In this document: one piece after another, positions 45,393-55,372 of the stretch | Layout of the letters: each line of letters starts with the position of its first letter | Numbering within the stretch: position 1 is the first letter of the stretch | From: Lysobacter gummosus | GTDB lineage: Bacteria > Pseudomonadota > Gammaproteobacteria > Xanthomonadales > Xanthomonadaceae | DNA: 64,000 nucleotides | Direction of reading: 5' to 3' | Assembly: GCF_001442805.1 (NCBI RefSeq) | Contig: NZ_CP011131.1 | Coordinates: 682,001-746,000 of the forward strand | Position numbers and translations under genes: made by a program | The notes under the pieces: generated by a model | What the model saw: only the letters and a program-made list of their open reading frames with translations | The model's database searches: none | What the model was told of the DNA's origin: nothing

Positions 45393-47006
45393 TCAGCAAT
45401 CGGGAATCACCACGCCGTTGTTGTCGCGCGCCTCGTCGTTGCCCCAGCGGCTGAGGTAATAAGCCGAAACCCAAGCGCCGGCCGGACCGACGTCGAGATC
45501 GGTCTTGAGCCAGTAGTGGTTGTAGCTGGTGCCCGAACGCACTTCCTCGCCCCAGGCCTTGCAATAGACATAGTTGGTGCCCTGGTAGAGCGTGCCGACC
45601 GGCGTCAGCGTCGACGGCCACTTGTAGCCGGTGGCGTTGGCGAAGGTGTCCACCCAATACTTGCCGGGCGGATTCGGCGGATTGCCGCCGCCGTTGATCA
45701 GGCTGTAGTAGTTCGACCACGGGAAGTATTTGCCCGGGTCGTAGCGGTTCTCGTTGCCCGACAACATGCCGTGGCCCTTGACCCGCACGCTGTCGGGGAC
45801 CAGATGGAAGGTGTCGTAACCCGGGCCGCTCCAGGCGCTGGCGCAATTTACGCCGCGGCGCGCGCAGATGCTCTTGGTCAGGCGCGCCGAGGCGTTGACC
45901 ATCGCCGCCGACCAGTTGCCTGCATCGGCGGCGCGGCCGTCGTGCTCGATGCCGACGGTGTAGTAGTTATGGTTCTTGGCGTGCCAGGCCTGATGGTACT
46001 CGCGCACCATCTGGGTGATCTGGCCGTCGGATTTGCGGATCAGGTAATGCGCCGAGACCTGCGCGGACGGGTTCTGGAACCACGAGATCGAGCCGGCGTA
46101 CGAGCCTTCCATCGTGTGCATGATCACCGCGCTCATCGCATTGGAGGCGGTGCTGTAGTTGCTGGAACTGGCTGGATTCCAGAGCGCTTCGCCGAAATCC
46201 ATCGCCTTGGTGCCGACATCGGTGGCCGGCGCGTTGAGCGCGGGCGCGGCGAGTTCGCGCGCCAGCGCATCGTCGACGCGCACGCTGTCGTCGCCGGCGT
46301 TCATCAGCAAGGTGGACGCGCGCAGCTTCCGCAACTGCCCGGCATCGAAGGCGCGTTCGAGCTTGAGCGGCTGGGCCTTGATCTGCACGCCTTGTTCGTT
46401 CACGCCGCGCTGCAAGGTCTGCAGCACGGCGTAGGCGAAGCTCTGCCGCGCGTAGTCGGCGATGCCGCCGTTGGCCGCGCCGTAGCCGGCGTAGCGCGCG
46501 AGCACCGGCGCCAGATCCTCGGGTTGAGCGAGCGCGCGGCTGCGCTTGTCGGACTGGCTGGCGGCGAGTGCGCGATCGAGCAGCGCGGCCGCGGCGAGGA
46601 TGTTGCTTTCCGGATCGTCGATGACTTGCCGCGCGCTGCGGCCGATCAGGCGCGCGCCGTCGCCGATCTGGTCGGCGAAGCCGCCGCCATGGTACAGGCC
46701 CATGACGCCGAAGGAGCGCGGCATGTGCAGATCGCGCGGGTCCTGCGCCGGATCGGGGCGAACGTGGGTCCAGTTGGTTTCGGCGTAGGCGATGGCTTCC
46801 AGGGAACCGGCGGGAAGATTCGGATAGCGCGCGTAGGCGCGGCGGAAATACTCGGGATACGACGCGCGTTGCGCTTGCGCCAACACCAGGGCGTTGGTCT
46901 TTTCCAGGTTCAGTTGCAGCGTGTCGAAGCGGTCGCTTGCGCCGGCCAGGGCTGAAGTCAGCAGTAGCGAGCAGCCCAGGGCTGCGGCGAGAGAGTGCGG
47001 ATGCAT
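45393..47006 (-). CDS. Secreted bifunctional peptidoglycan hydrolase (SLT-like plus amidase_2)
   Basis: The 537-residue protein is a paralogue of the amidase at 34,988. After a signal peptide it has an SLT/lysozyme-like domain with the catalytic Glu76 kept (AIAYAETNW) and the motifs FGVMGLYHGGGF and DPESNILAAAALLDRAL. The amidase_2 domain follows, with His in IMHTMEG, His in VKGHG and Asp in YDPGKYFPW. Instead of the beta-sandwich domain it has a C-terminal SH3-like part of about 90 residues (GTLYQGTNYVYCKAWG to VVIPDC). AAGGAG lies upstream of ATG 47006. It may both cleave glycan and release peptides. Confidence 0.9.
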   Translation of the reverse strand: MHPHSLAAALGCSLLLTSALAGASDRFDTLQLNLEKTNALVLAQAQRASYPEYFRRAYARYPNLPAGSLEAIAYAETNWTHVRPDPAQDPRDLHMPRSFGVMGLYHGGGFADQIGDGARLIGRSARQVIDDPESNILAAAALLDRALAASQSDKRSRALAQPEDLAPVLARYAGYGAANGGIADYARQSFAYAVLQTLQRGVNEQGVQIKAQPLKLERAFDAGQLRKLRASTLLMNAGDDSVRVDDALARELAAPALNAPATDVGTKAMDFGEALWNPASSSNYSTASNAMSAVIMHTMEGSYAGSISWFQNPSAQVSAHYLIRKSDGQITQMVREYHQAWHAKNHNYYTVGIEHDGRAADAGNWSAAMVNASARLTKSICARRGVNCASAWSGPGYDTFHLVPDSVRVKGHGMLSGNENRYDPGKYFPWSNYYSLINGGGNPPNPPGKYWVDTFANATGYKWPSTLTPVGTLYQGTNYVYCKAWGEEVRSGTSYNHYWLKTDLDVGPAGAWVSAYYLSRWGNDEARDNNGVVIPDC

Positions 47007-47284
47007 CGAACGATCTCCTTCGGACGCGGCTGCGATAAAGCCGCGTGGTTGCAAGGCAAGCATGGATCCCGTTCGTTCATTGTCGTGAGCGAGAGGTCGC
47101 GTTACGTGATCCGTTACCGGAAACCGCTGCGAGATGACAGGTCGATTTGTGCCCGCGTTTCCATATCCGTGCTTTGACCGCCGACACATCCGTGCGATTC
47201 ATGCCGATGAACGCGTAAGCTCGGCGGCTGCGCTCGCGCACGAACGGCTGTAACAAAAAACGCTCGCGATCGCGGCGGCGCGAA

Positions 47285-47310
47285 TAAAAAAGGGCGGCCA
47301 TGGGCCGCCC
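47285..47310 (-). terminator. Intrinsic terminator of the MATE gene
   Basis: On the minus strand: GGGCGGCC-CAT-GGCCGCCC followed by TTTTTTATT, about 120 bases after the MATE stop codon. Confidence 0.9.
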
Positions 47311-47429
47311 GGGTCGTCGTCCCGGGTTTGCCCCAGGGGGATGGTTTCGCCATCGCGCAGCGAGCGCGCGGCGCTAACGCCTTCGCGCATGAGGTTTGCA
47401 AGGCGCGGCGCATGCGCGCCGCACGCGAT

Positions 47430-48791
47430 TCACACCGCCAGCGCGAGCTGCGGCAAGCGTTGCCGGAACTGGCGATGCAGCAGCCACAGGCTGAGCGCGG
47501 CCTGCAGGGTCAGGGTGGCGACCGAGAGCCACCACAGCTGGTGCAGTTCGAAACCGGGCTGCGCCGACAGCCATATCGCCGGAACCGCGAACGTCACCAG
47601 ACGGCTGGCGCTGCTGAGCAGGGCCGGCACGGTATTGCCCAGCGCCTGGAACAGGCCCGAGCAGCTGAAGATCAGGCCCGAGGCGATGAAGTTCCACGAG
47701 ATCACCGCGAGAAACTCCGCCGCGACCCGCACCACCGCTTCTTCCTGGGTGAAGCCGCGCACCAACAGCTCCGGCTTCCACTGGCACAGCAGCGTAAGCA
47801 CCAGCATCACCGCCGCGCTCATCAACGTCGCCGCGCGAAACGTAGCGAGCACCCGCTCGGGCTGCCGCGCGCCCACGTTCTGCCCGGCCACCGGCGCGGT
47901 CGCGAACGCGATCGCCATCGCCGGCAGAAAGATCGCCTGCATGATGCGCGAGCCGATGCCGTAACCGGCCTGAGCCTCGGCGCCGAAATGGCGGATCACC
48001 CAATAGATCAGGCCCATGTACACGAACATCAGCGCGAACTCGCCGCCGGGCGGCAGGCCGATGGCGAGGATGCGCTTCCACACCGACGGGCGTATCCGCA
48101 GCAGGGCCGGATCGGCGCGGACGTATTTCTCCAGGCGCAGGAAGTACCAGACCATCAGCACCAGGCCGGCGCCGATCGCGATCGAACTGGCCAGGCCGGC
48201 GCCGGCTACGCCCATTGCATGGCCGGTCAGCCAGCCGGCGATCAACACCGGCGCCAGCACGATGTTGAGCACGACGGTGAAGATCTGCACCAACATGGTC
48301 GGCTTGGCGATGCCGGTGCCGCGCAGGGCCGCGCCCATCGCGGTCGGAATGAACTGCAGCGCCAACCCCGGCAGAAACCAGTGCAGGTACTCGATGCCGG
48401 CCGCGGTGGTCGCCTGATTGGCGCCGAGCATGCGCATGTACGCGCCGGCCAGGGCGTAACCGGCGACCAGCACCAGCACCATGCACGCCAGCGCCAGCAG
48501 CAGGCTCTGGTTGAACACCAGATTCGCGTCGTCGCGATCCTTACGGCCGGCGGCCTGAGCGATCAGCGCCATCGTGCCGACTGCGAGGATCTGCGTCAGC
48601 GCCATGATCACGAACTGGACGTTGCCGGCGGCGCCGACGCCGGCGATCGAGGCATCGCCCAGGCGCGCGACGAAATACAGATCGACCAGCACATACATCA
48701 TCTGGAACAGCATGCCGGCCGCGATCGGCGTGGCCATGCGCAGCAGGTGGCCGGGAATCGAGCCTTGGGTCAGATCCTGCATCGCGATCAC
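47430..48791 (-). CDS. MATE-family multidrug efflux transporter
   Basis: The 453-residue protein has twelve membrane segments in two MatE halves. The first half begins IPGHLLRMATPIAAGMLFQMMYVLVDLYFVARLG, the second AIGLPPGGEFALMFVYMGLIYWVIRHFG; the loop motif PVAGQNVGARQPERV is typical. It is of the DinF/NorM type, exporting cationic drugs by sodium or proton antiport. The start at 48791 or at the Met three codons on are both possible. It follows the CynX-type gene on the same strand, but with a separate terminator. Confidence 0.94.
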   Translation of the reverse strand: MIAMQDLTQGSIPGHLLRMATPIAAGMLFQMMYVLVDLYFVARLGDASIAGVGAAGNVQFVIMALTQILAVGTMALIAQAAGRKDRDDANLVFNQSLLLALACMVLVLVAGYALAGAYMRMLGANQATTAAGIEYLHWFLPGLALQFIPTAMGAALRGTGIAKPTMLVQIFTVVLNIVLAPVLIAGWLTGHAMGVAGAGLASSIAIGAGLVLMVWYFLRLEKYVRADPALLRIRPSVWKRILAIGLPPGGEFALMFVYMGLIYWVIRHFGAEAQAGYGIGSRIMQAIFLPAMAIAFATAPVAGQNVGARQPERVLATFRAATLMSAAVMLVLTLLCQWKPELLVRGFTQEEAVVRVAAEFLAVISWNFIASGLIFSCSGLFQALGNTVPALLSSASRLVTFAVPAIWLSAQPGFELHQLWWLSVATLTLQAALSLWLLHRQFRQRLPQLALAV

Positions 48792-48939
48792 GCAAGGAAG
48801 AAGTCGGAAGTCACGACGTTACCGCGCATGCGCACGGCCTGCACGACGTAAAAAAACAACGCAGGCGGCCATGGTGTCGTGAATCGGCCGATAGGGAAAA
48901 ACCGCGCGTGCGCGTCGGGGCGCAGCGCCCCGGGCCTTG

Positions 48940-50220
48940 TTACCAGGTGTCTTCCAGATACCGCGGCTTGCACGCCAGGCGTCCGCCCACGATCAGCACC
49001 AGCAGACAGGCGCCCAGCATCGCGAACGGCCACACCCAGCCGTGGCTGAGCTCGTGCAGCCAACCGAACGCCAGCGGCCCCAGGCAGCTGATGGTGTAGC
49101 CCAGGCCCTGCATGAAACCGGACAGGGCGGCCGAACCGCCCGGCGTGCGCGTGCGCAGATTGATCAGGGTCAGCGCCAGCGGGAACGTGCTCGGGCCCAG
49201 GCCGATCAGGCCGACCCACAGGAACGTGCCGTGCATCGGCGCCAGCAACAGGCCGGTGAAACCGCCCAGATACGCCAGCACGCAGGCCAGCACGATCGGG
49301 AACGGATTGGCGATGCGCACCGCCAGCATCGGCATGCACAGCGCGCTGATCATGCCCAGGGTCGAAAACAGCGCGACCATGCTGCCGCCCAGCGCGGCGC
49401 TGCCGCCGGCTTCGACCAGCAGCTTGGGCAGCCAGGTGAACATCGAATAGGTGATCAGCGAGGTCATGCCGAACATCAGCGTCATGCCCCAGGCCACCGG
49501 CGAGCGCCAGACCTTGCCGCGCGCGACCGGCGCGGCCGGCACGGACAGTTCCGGCGCTTCATCGCCGATAGCGACGGCGCGATCGTGCGTGCTGGCCAGT
49601 TCGCGCGCCTGCGCCGAACGGCCACGCGCTTCCATCCACAGCACCGTCAGCCACGGCAACGCTGCGGCCACCGCCACCAGCGACCACGACGCCAGCGACA
49701 CGCGCCAGCCCGAAGCCTGCGCCAGCGGCACCGCCGCCAGCGCCGGCAGGATCGTGCCCAGTTGCAGCACCGTGATGTAGGCGGTGCTGACCGTGCCGAC
49801 GCGATCGCCGAAATAGCGTTTCACCAGCGGCGGCAGCACCACATTGCCGATGCCCATGCCGGCCAGCGCGATCGCGTTGGCCGCGAGCAACTGCCCGGTA
49901 TCGCCGACGAAGCCGCGCGCCAGCAGGCCCAGCGCCGCCACCGCCATCGCCAGCAGCGCCGCGCGCTCCAGGCCGATGCGATGCGCCAATGCCGGCGTGG
50001 CGACGCCGAACAGGGCGAACGCCGCGGTCGGCACCATGCCGAACACGCCGGTCATGGTCGAACCGAAGGCGAATTCGCGGCCCAACGCGTCCAGCAGCGG
50101 CGTCAGCGAGGTCACCGCGGTGCGCAGGGTGAACGCCGACAGCACGATGCCGACCAGCACCCAGGCGCGGCCCTGCCAGAGCGGACGGGCGAGGGACGTG
50201 GGGGCTGCGGTAGCGCTCAT
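48940..50220 (-). CDS. MFS transporter, CynX/NimT type
   Basis: The 426-residue protein has twelve membrane segments. The CynX/NimT signature is visible at the start (VLVGIVLSAFTLRTAVTSLTPLLDALG) and after segment 10 (LINLRTRTPGGSAALSGFMQGLGYTISCLGPLAFGWLHE). Relatives transport cyanate, 2-nitroimidazole or related small molecules. The substrate here is unknown. ATG 50220 gives the expected N-terminus. Confidence 0.93.
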   Translation of the reverse strand: MSATAAPTSLARPLWQGRAWVLVGIVLSAFTLRTAVTSLTPLLDALGREFAFGSTMTGVFGMVPTAAFALFGVATPALAHRIGLERAALLAMAVAALGLLARGFVGDTGQLLAANAIALAGMGIGNVVLPPLVKRYFGDRVGTVSTAYITVLQLGTILPALAAVPLAQASGWRVSLASWSLVAVAAALPWLTVLWMEARGRSAQARELASTHDRAVAIGDEAPELSVPAAPVARGKVWRSPVAWGMTLMFGMTSLITYSMFTWLPKLLVEAGGSAALGGSMVALFSTLGMISALCMPMLAVRIANPFPIVLACVLAYLGGFTGLLLAPMHGTFLWVGLIGLGPSTFPLALTLINLRTRTPGGSAALSGFMQGLGYTISCLGPLAFGWLHELSHGWVWPFAMLGACLLVLIVGGRLACKPRYLEDTW

Positions 50221-50493
50221 GGCGTGATGCGTCGTCGAAAGAATGGGGGAGCGGTGCGAGCTGCCGCGATCGGCCTGCATGCAGGCTCGCATCGCAAAAA
50301 GCGACCCGAGCGATGCGAAACCTGGGAGAGCCGATCGCCGACATCGCGAAGGATATCGGCCGGATGCGGGAGCGAGGTGGACACAGTGTGGCCACTGGCC
50401 GGCATGCGCGCCAGCACCGGCGCGGCAACGGTCAGTTGCGGCAAAGTCGCCGCGGCGCCGGAGCGGCGCCGCGGCATCGGCGGTTCACGCCGT

Positions 50494-53400
50494 TCAGGCG
50501 AAGTAGGGCCGCTCGATCGCGAACAACAGGCGCTTGGCGCCGTCGCGCCAGGCGTTCGGGCAATCGCGGCCCAACAGCACCACGGCGGTGGCGTAGGCGA
50601 TGCCGCGCGAACGCGGCGAAATTTTGCCCAACGCGCGCTCGGCCTCGGCGGTGGAGGCCGCGCCGCCGCGGCGCACCGCGTCGAAGAACGCGGCGATCTT
50701 CGCCGAGTCCTCCGGATCGGCGCGCATGGCGACCTCGCGCAACTGCGAAGCGGCCGCGTGGTGCTCGCGCGCGGCCAGCGCCGCCAGCGCCCACGACGCC
50801 GCCGGATCGTTCTCCACTCGCACGCTCTGCGTCAGCGCGCGCGCCACGGTTTCGGCCGGCGCGCCGTCGGAGGCGGCGACCAGGCTCAGCAGACGCGCTT
50901 CCAGTTCCGGCGAGCTTTGCTTGGTCGTCAGTGCGTGGCCGAGCGAGCCGCCCTTGAGCGCGGCATAGGCCCAGTACGGCGATTCGCGCGGCACGGTGTT
51001 GTTGTCGATCGCCAGCAGCAGCTTGAGCTGCTCCGACTCCGGCGCGACCACCTGCGCCGATTCGCCCTCGATCGCGCGCTGCGCGCGCGCCAGCTCCGGT
51101 CCCAGCCAATCGGCGGCCTGCGGCATCTTCGCCGCCTGCTGCAGCAACGGCAGCGCCTGCGCCCACTGCGCGCGTTCGCTGGCGCCGTAACCGGCCGCCA
51201 GCGCGAACCAGCCGTGCTCGGGCCAGCGTGCGTGGCCTTCGGCGAAGGCGCGATCCTGGGCTTCGTCGTCGGCCGTGCAGCGCACCGCGATGTAGCGCAG
51301 GTCGGCCGAATCGGGCGTGCGTTCGGACAGGCCGCGATGGCGCGCGCACACTTGCGCGTATTCCGGCTTGCCCTCGACCGCGTCCTGCTCGGCGCGCAGC
51401 GACACCACTTCGGTCGGCGCGCGGCGCAGGCGTTCGCCGATCAATCGGGGGAATTCCGGCGTGGTCGAGGCCAGTGCCAGCCATTGGCTGATGTGGCGCG
51501 AATCGGCCGCGTCCCAGCGCGCATGCGCGGCGATCATCAAGGCTTTCTCGTCGTCGCCGGCGGTCAGCTGCAACTGATCGCCCGGCGCGAACCCGGCGAA
51601 CTCCTGCAACACGGTGCGCGTGCCGCCATCGCCCTTGGTGTTGATCTGCTTGGGCGGCTGCTCGAACACGTAGTCGGCCGCCGCCGTGCTCCAGCGCGGC
51701 GTGCCGAGCTTGCGTTCGGGGAATTCGCCGCGGCTGCCGTAGACCGCGGTCCATTCCACCAGCGGCGTGGCCGAGGCGATGTTGTAGACCACGTGCGAAG
51801 CCTGTTCGCGGTCGCTGTCGAATTCCTCCACGGTCGCGCCGTCGGCGGTGCGCGCGACCACGTGATGGCTACCGCTGCCGGGCAGGTCCACGGTGAGATG
51901 CTGCAGCGGCGGCAGATCGAGGGTGTGGCCGTCGATCTCCACCCGCATCGCCTGGGCCAGGCCGTTGATCACGGTGATCTTGGCCACGCCGATCGAGGCG
52001 CCGACGAACAACACCGCGCCGACGATGCCGCCGGCCACCGCCACGCGCGACATCGACGGCACCAGGCCGTCGGCGGTCTGGAAGCGATCCCACCAGCCGA
52101 GCTTGGTCTGGCGCTTGCGGCCGCCGCCGGGCTTGAGCAGGTTGTATTCCTGCGGCACCGCGGCGGGCGAGTCGGGCGTGCTCGCGGCGAAGCGCTCGTC
52201 GCCGTCGCCAGCGGTGGCCGGCGCATCGGCCGGCGCATCGCTCGCGCTGAACGCAGCCAGCGCATCGGCGCCAGCGTGTGCGCGCGCATGCACCAGCGCA
52301 GCGACTTCATCCTCGGTCGACAGCAACGCGCCGAGCGCGGCCTTGCGCAACGCCGCCAACGGGCCGAGCGTGCCGCGCACCCAGTTGTCGATCACACCCA
52401 GCCATTTCTGGATGTTGTCGCGATCGGCCAAGGGCAGGCGGAATTCGCCCATCACCTCGGCCCAGTCGCTCGCCTCCAGGCGCTCGGCGATGCGCCGGTC
52501 CAGGCGCACTTGCCCGGCGTGATCGTGCAGCCGGTGCAGCGTGCGCTGCAGCTGATTGGCCGCCGCCACCAGGCGATTGAGTTCGTCGGAGGACACGCGG
52601 CGATCGGCGGTGACCACCTCGTAGGTGTTGACCAGCAGCCCGTTGATGTCCTGCACGTCGGCGTAGCTGTGATCGGCGTAATGCAACACCGCCAACTGGC
52701 CGCGCAGCAGCGCCTCCCACGGGCCGCCGAGCGCGCGCGCCGCGGTCAGGTGCACGCTGCGGCAACGGCGATCGTGCTCGCGCACGTCCTCGCGCAGTGG
52801 CGTCAGCTCTTCGTCCAGCTGAGCGATGATCTTCGGCAGTTCCTTGGCCGGCAGTTCGCTGCCGCGCCAGTGCAGCACGCCGCCGGTCGCGCGCAGATGG
52901 CCTTCGCGCATGGCTTCCAGGGTGCCGCGCTCGGCTTCCAGCTCGCGCAGACGTTCGAGCGCGTCGCCGTGCGCGGCCGGATACAGGCCGCGCAGATGCT
53001 CGCCCAGGTCGGCGCCGGCGGGCAGGGGGTAGTACAGCTCGTCGCAGCGGTCGTAGTCGCGCACGATCGAGCGGCCCAGGTAGGTGCCGCGGAAGCGTCG
53101 GTCCAGGGCGGGATCGGCATAGTCGCGTTCCAGATGGCGCAGCGATTCCTCGATCGGCACCGGCGGCAGCGGCTCGGGCGCGTCGATCATTTCGCGCGAC
53201 ATGCGCTCCTTCAATGCCTGGCCGTCGCGCAGCAGGCTCATCGCCGGGCGCGGATCGATCTCGCAGGCGATGTAGCTGCGCTTGATGTTGCGCTCGCGGT
53301 CGCTGTTGGCCGGATGCGTGGACCACATCTGCGGCGGCTGCGCCAGTTCGTTCTTGAACACGCGGTGGCGCTCGCGTTCGCTGCCTGGCAACTGCGGCGG

Positions 53401-54309
53401 CTCGCCGTATTCGGCGTCGGCGAAAACACGGCGCAGATGCTCGATGATGCGGGTCTGGATCGCGAACAGATCGGCCACCGGGCGCTGGTTGGCGTATTCG
53501 CGGCCGGCGAAGCTCAGCGCGCGGTCCCAGGCGTCGTCGGCGGCGCCCAGGCGGTGCAGGGCATGCACCAGCGCATCGCTGCCGGTCAGCGAGGCGGCGA
53601 CCAGATCGGCCTGGTATTCCATCTCGCGCGACAACGCGCGCTGCGCCAGCACCACCAGCCGGAACACCATCTCTACGACCGAGCGGATCGACCACACCAC
53701 CAGCGACAACAGCCAGCCGACCCAGGCCACGCGCAGGTCGAAGCGCGACAGCGCGCGCAGGAAGTCGTCGAAGGCATCGCGCTTGGCGATGATGTGCGCG
53801 GCCACCTGCTGGGCGATGTAGACCCAGCGCCCGACCGCCATGGTGCGCTGGGCGAAATGGCCGAACTCGTGCGCCAGCACCGCCTTGAGCTCGCCCAGGT
53901 TGAGCACGTTGACCAGCGCCAGGCCGATTTCGAGGTTCTTCTTCGACGGCACGATCAGGTTGAGCAGCGACAGGTCGTAGAACACCCCGGCGTTGACCCG
54001 CGGCGACAAGAACACCCGATGCGGACGCGGCGCGCCGGCCTCATCGGCCAGCCGGTGCAGGAAGGCGAACAGGTCGGGCTGATCGGCCGGCTTGAGTTCC
54101 ATGTCCTCGCCGCTCTTGCCGCGGCGCTTGAACACCAGCGCCTTGGCCATGAACACGCACAGGAACGCGGCGCAGGCGCCGGTGATGCCGTTGCCGATCA
54201 GGTTCTGGCCGTTGCTGTTGACGATGCTCGCGAACAGCCGCCAGGCGGTCCAGCCGAACCAGGCCAGCAAGGCGAAGTAGATCGCGACGAAGCCGAGCAG
54301 GCCGGCCAT
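50494..54309 (-). CDS. Very large M48-family membrane peptidase
   Basis: The 1271-residue protein begins with two membrane segments (LLGFVAIYFALLAWFGWTAW, and GACAAFLCVFMAKALVF). The M48 metallopeptidase domain follows: LKAVLAHEFGHFAQRTM with the zinc HEFGH at 147-151, and the third ligand Glu in SREMEYQADLVAAS. Two further membrane segments lie between them. About 400 helical residues follow, then another membrane segment (VAVAGGIVGAVLFVGASIGVA, about residue 760), a beta domain and a long TPR-like helical end. M48 enzymes such as HtpX degrade membrane proteins; 300 residues are usual, so most of this protein is extra. Confidence 0.9.
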   Translation of the reverse strand: MAGLLGFVAIYFALLAWFGWTAWRLFASIVNSNGQNLIGNGITGACAAFLCVFMAKALVFKRRGKSGEDMELKPADQPDLFAFLHRLADEAGAPRPHRVFLSPRVNAGVFYDLSLLNLIVPSKKNLEIGLALVNVLNLGELKAVLAHEFGHFAQRTMAVGRWVYIAQQVAAHIIAKRDAFDDFLRALSRFDLRVAWVGWLLSLVVWSIRSVVEMVFRLVVLAQRALSREMEYQADLVAASLTGSDALVHALHRLGAADDAWDRALSFAGREYANQRPVADLFAIQTRIIEHLRRVFADAEYGEPPQLPGSERERHRVFKNELAQPPQMWSTHPANSDRERNIKRSYIACEIDPRPAMSLLRDGQALKERMSREMIDAPEPLPPVPIEESLRHLERDYADPALDRRFRGTYLGRSIVRDYDRCDELYYPLPAGADLGEHLRGLYPAAHGDALERLRELEAERGTLEAMREGHLRATGGVLHWRGSELPAKELPKIIAQLDEELTPLREDVREHDRRCRSVHLTAARALGGPWEALLRGQLAVLHYADHSYADVQDINGLLVNTYEVVTADRRVSSDELNRLVAAANQLQRTLHRLHDHAGQVRLDRRIAERLEASDWAEVMGEFRLPLADRDNIQKWLGVIDNWVRGTLGPLAALRKAALGALLSTEDEVAALVHARAHAGADALAAFSASDAPADAPATAGDGDERFAASTPDSPAAVPQEYNLLKPGGGRKRQTKLGWWDRFQTADGLVPSMSRVAVAGGIVGAVLFVGASIGVAKITVINGLAQAMRVEIDGHTLDLPPLQHLTVDLPGSGSHHVVARTADGATVEEFDSDREQASHVVYNIASATPLVEWTAVYGSRGEFPERKLGTPRWSTAAADYVFEQPPKQINTKGDGGTRTVLQEFAGFAPGDQLQLTAGDDEKALMIAAHARWDAADSRHISQWLALASTTPEFPRLIGERLRRAPTEVVSLRAEQDAVEGKPEYAQVCARHRGLSERTPDSADLRYIAVRCTADDEAQDRAFAEGHARWPEHGWFALAAGYGASERAQWAQALPLLQQAAKMPQAADWLGPELARAQRAIEGESAQVVAPESEQLKLLLAIDNNTVPRESPYWAYAALKGGSLGHALTTKQSSPELEARLLSLVAASDGAPAETVARALTQSVRVENDPAASWALAALAAREHHAAASQLREVAMRADPEDSAKIAAFFDAVRRGGAASTAEAERALGKISPRSRGIAYATAVVLLGRDCPNAWRDGAKRLLFAIERPYFA

Positions 54310-54691
54310 GGCGAGCTAGGCGTGACGGCGGTAGGCGGCACTGGGCGCAGTCAGTTGCGCAGGCACGGATGCAGGTCCGGCCGGATACATCGAGTCCATG
54401 TTGTCCCCATTGAGCGTTGGCGCGGCGCGAGGGCCGCTGCGGTCGGCGCCCCGGCCCGCCCGGGCCGTCCCGCGGCGCGGGCGCCCCGGCCGGACGCCGG
54501 GCTATTTTGCGCATAGTTTTGTGACCCAGTCATCAGTCCGGTGGGCCCGGACGGACCGCCCCGCCAGCCGCTCCCGGCCGCCGCGATGGAACGCACCGAT
54601 CCGCCGGTGCGGCCGCGCGCGGCTTGATGACGGCCGGCGCCGGCCGCATCGTCTTTGCACCTATTCGATGCGCCCCGCGCGGAGTTTCACC

Positions 54692-55372
54692 ATGAGTTCC
54701 TTGTCCCCCGGTACGGCCCCGCGCGTGAAGATCGATTTCGTCTCCGATGTCGTCTGCCCGTGGTGCGCGGTCGGCCTGAATTCGCTCGAACAGGCTATTG
54801 CCCGGCTCGGCGACGAGGTCGAGATCGAACTGCATTTCCAGCCGTTCGAACTCAACCCGCAGATGGCCGCCGAAGGCGAGAACATCGACGAGCATCTGGC
54901 GCACAAGTACGGCCTGGGCGCGCAGCAACTGGCGCAGAACCGCGAGGCCTTGCGTCAGCGCGGCGCCGCGGTCGATTTTGAATTCAACGCGCGCGATCGG
55001 ATCTACAACACCTTCGACGCGCACCGCCTGCTGCATTGGGCCGGCGTCGAAGGCGCGGCGCAGGAGCGGGCGCTCAAGCACACGCTGCTGAAGGCTTACT
55101 TCACCGACGGCCGCGATATTTCCTCGCGCGAGGTGCTGGCCGCGGTGGCGACGGAAGCGGGCCTGGACGGCGAACGCGCGCGGGCGCTGTTGGCTTCGGA
55201 CGAATACGCCGATGCGGTGCGTGAGCAGGAGCAGTTCTATCAAAGCCAGGGCATCCGCGCGGTGCCGTCGGTGATCATCAACGACCGTCACCTGATTCAG
55301 GGCGGACAGCCGGTGGAGCAGTTCGAAGCGGCGTTGCGGCAGATCGCCGGCGTGCCGCAAGCGGCGGGTTGA
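54692..55372 (+). CDS. DsbA-family oxidoreductase, FrnE type
   Basis: The 226-residue protein has the thioredoxin fold with the active site Cys22-Pro-Trp-Cys25 (VVCPWCAVGLNSLEQA) and the FrnE-type insertion (NTFDAHRLLHWAGVEGAAQ). The cis-Pro loop (IRAVPSVIINDRHLIQGGQP) is at the usual place near the end. No signal peptide is present, so it is cytosolic, unlike true DsbA. The group acts as disulfide isomerase or reductase and is linked to polyketide formation and oxidative stress in some bacteria. ATG 54692 is the family-like start. Confidence 0.93.
   Translation: MSSLSPGTAPRVKIDFVSDVVCPWCAVGLNSLEQAIARLGDEVEIELHFQPFELNPQMAAEGENIDEHLAHKYGLGAQQLAQNREALRQRGAAVDFEFNARDRIYNTFDAHRLLHWAGVEGAAQERALKHTLLKAYFTDGRDISSREVLAAVATEAGLDGERARALLASDEYADAVREQEQFYQSQGIRAVPSVIINDRHLIQGGQPVEQFEAALRQIAGVPQAAG

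Noticed and set aside
48937..54516. An open frame of 1859 codons on the + strand opposite the M48 and CynX genes
   Set aside because: It runs antisense to genes with clear families, is full of Arg/Gln/His low-complexity sequence and has no recognisable domain; it reflects codon bias at very high GC.
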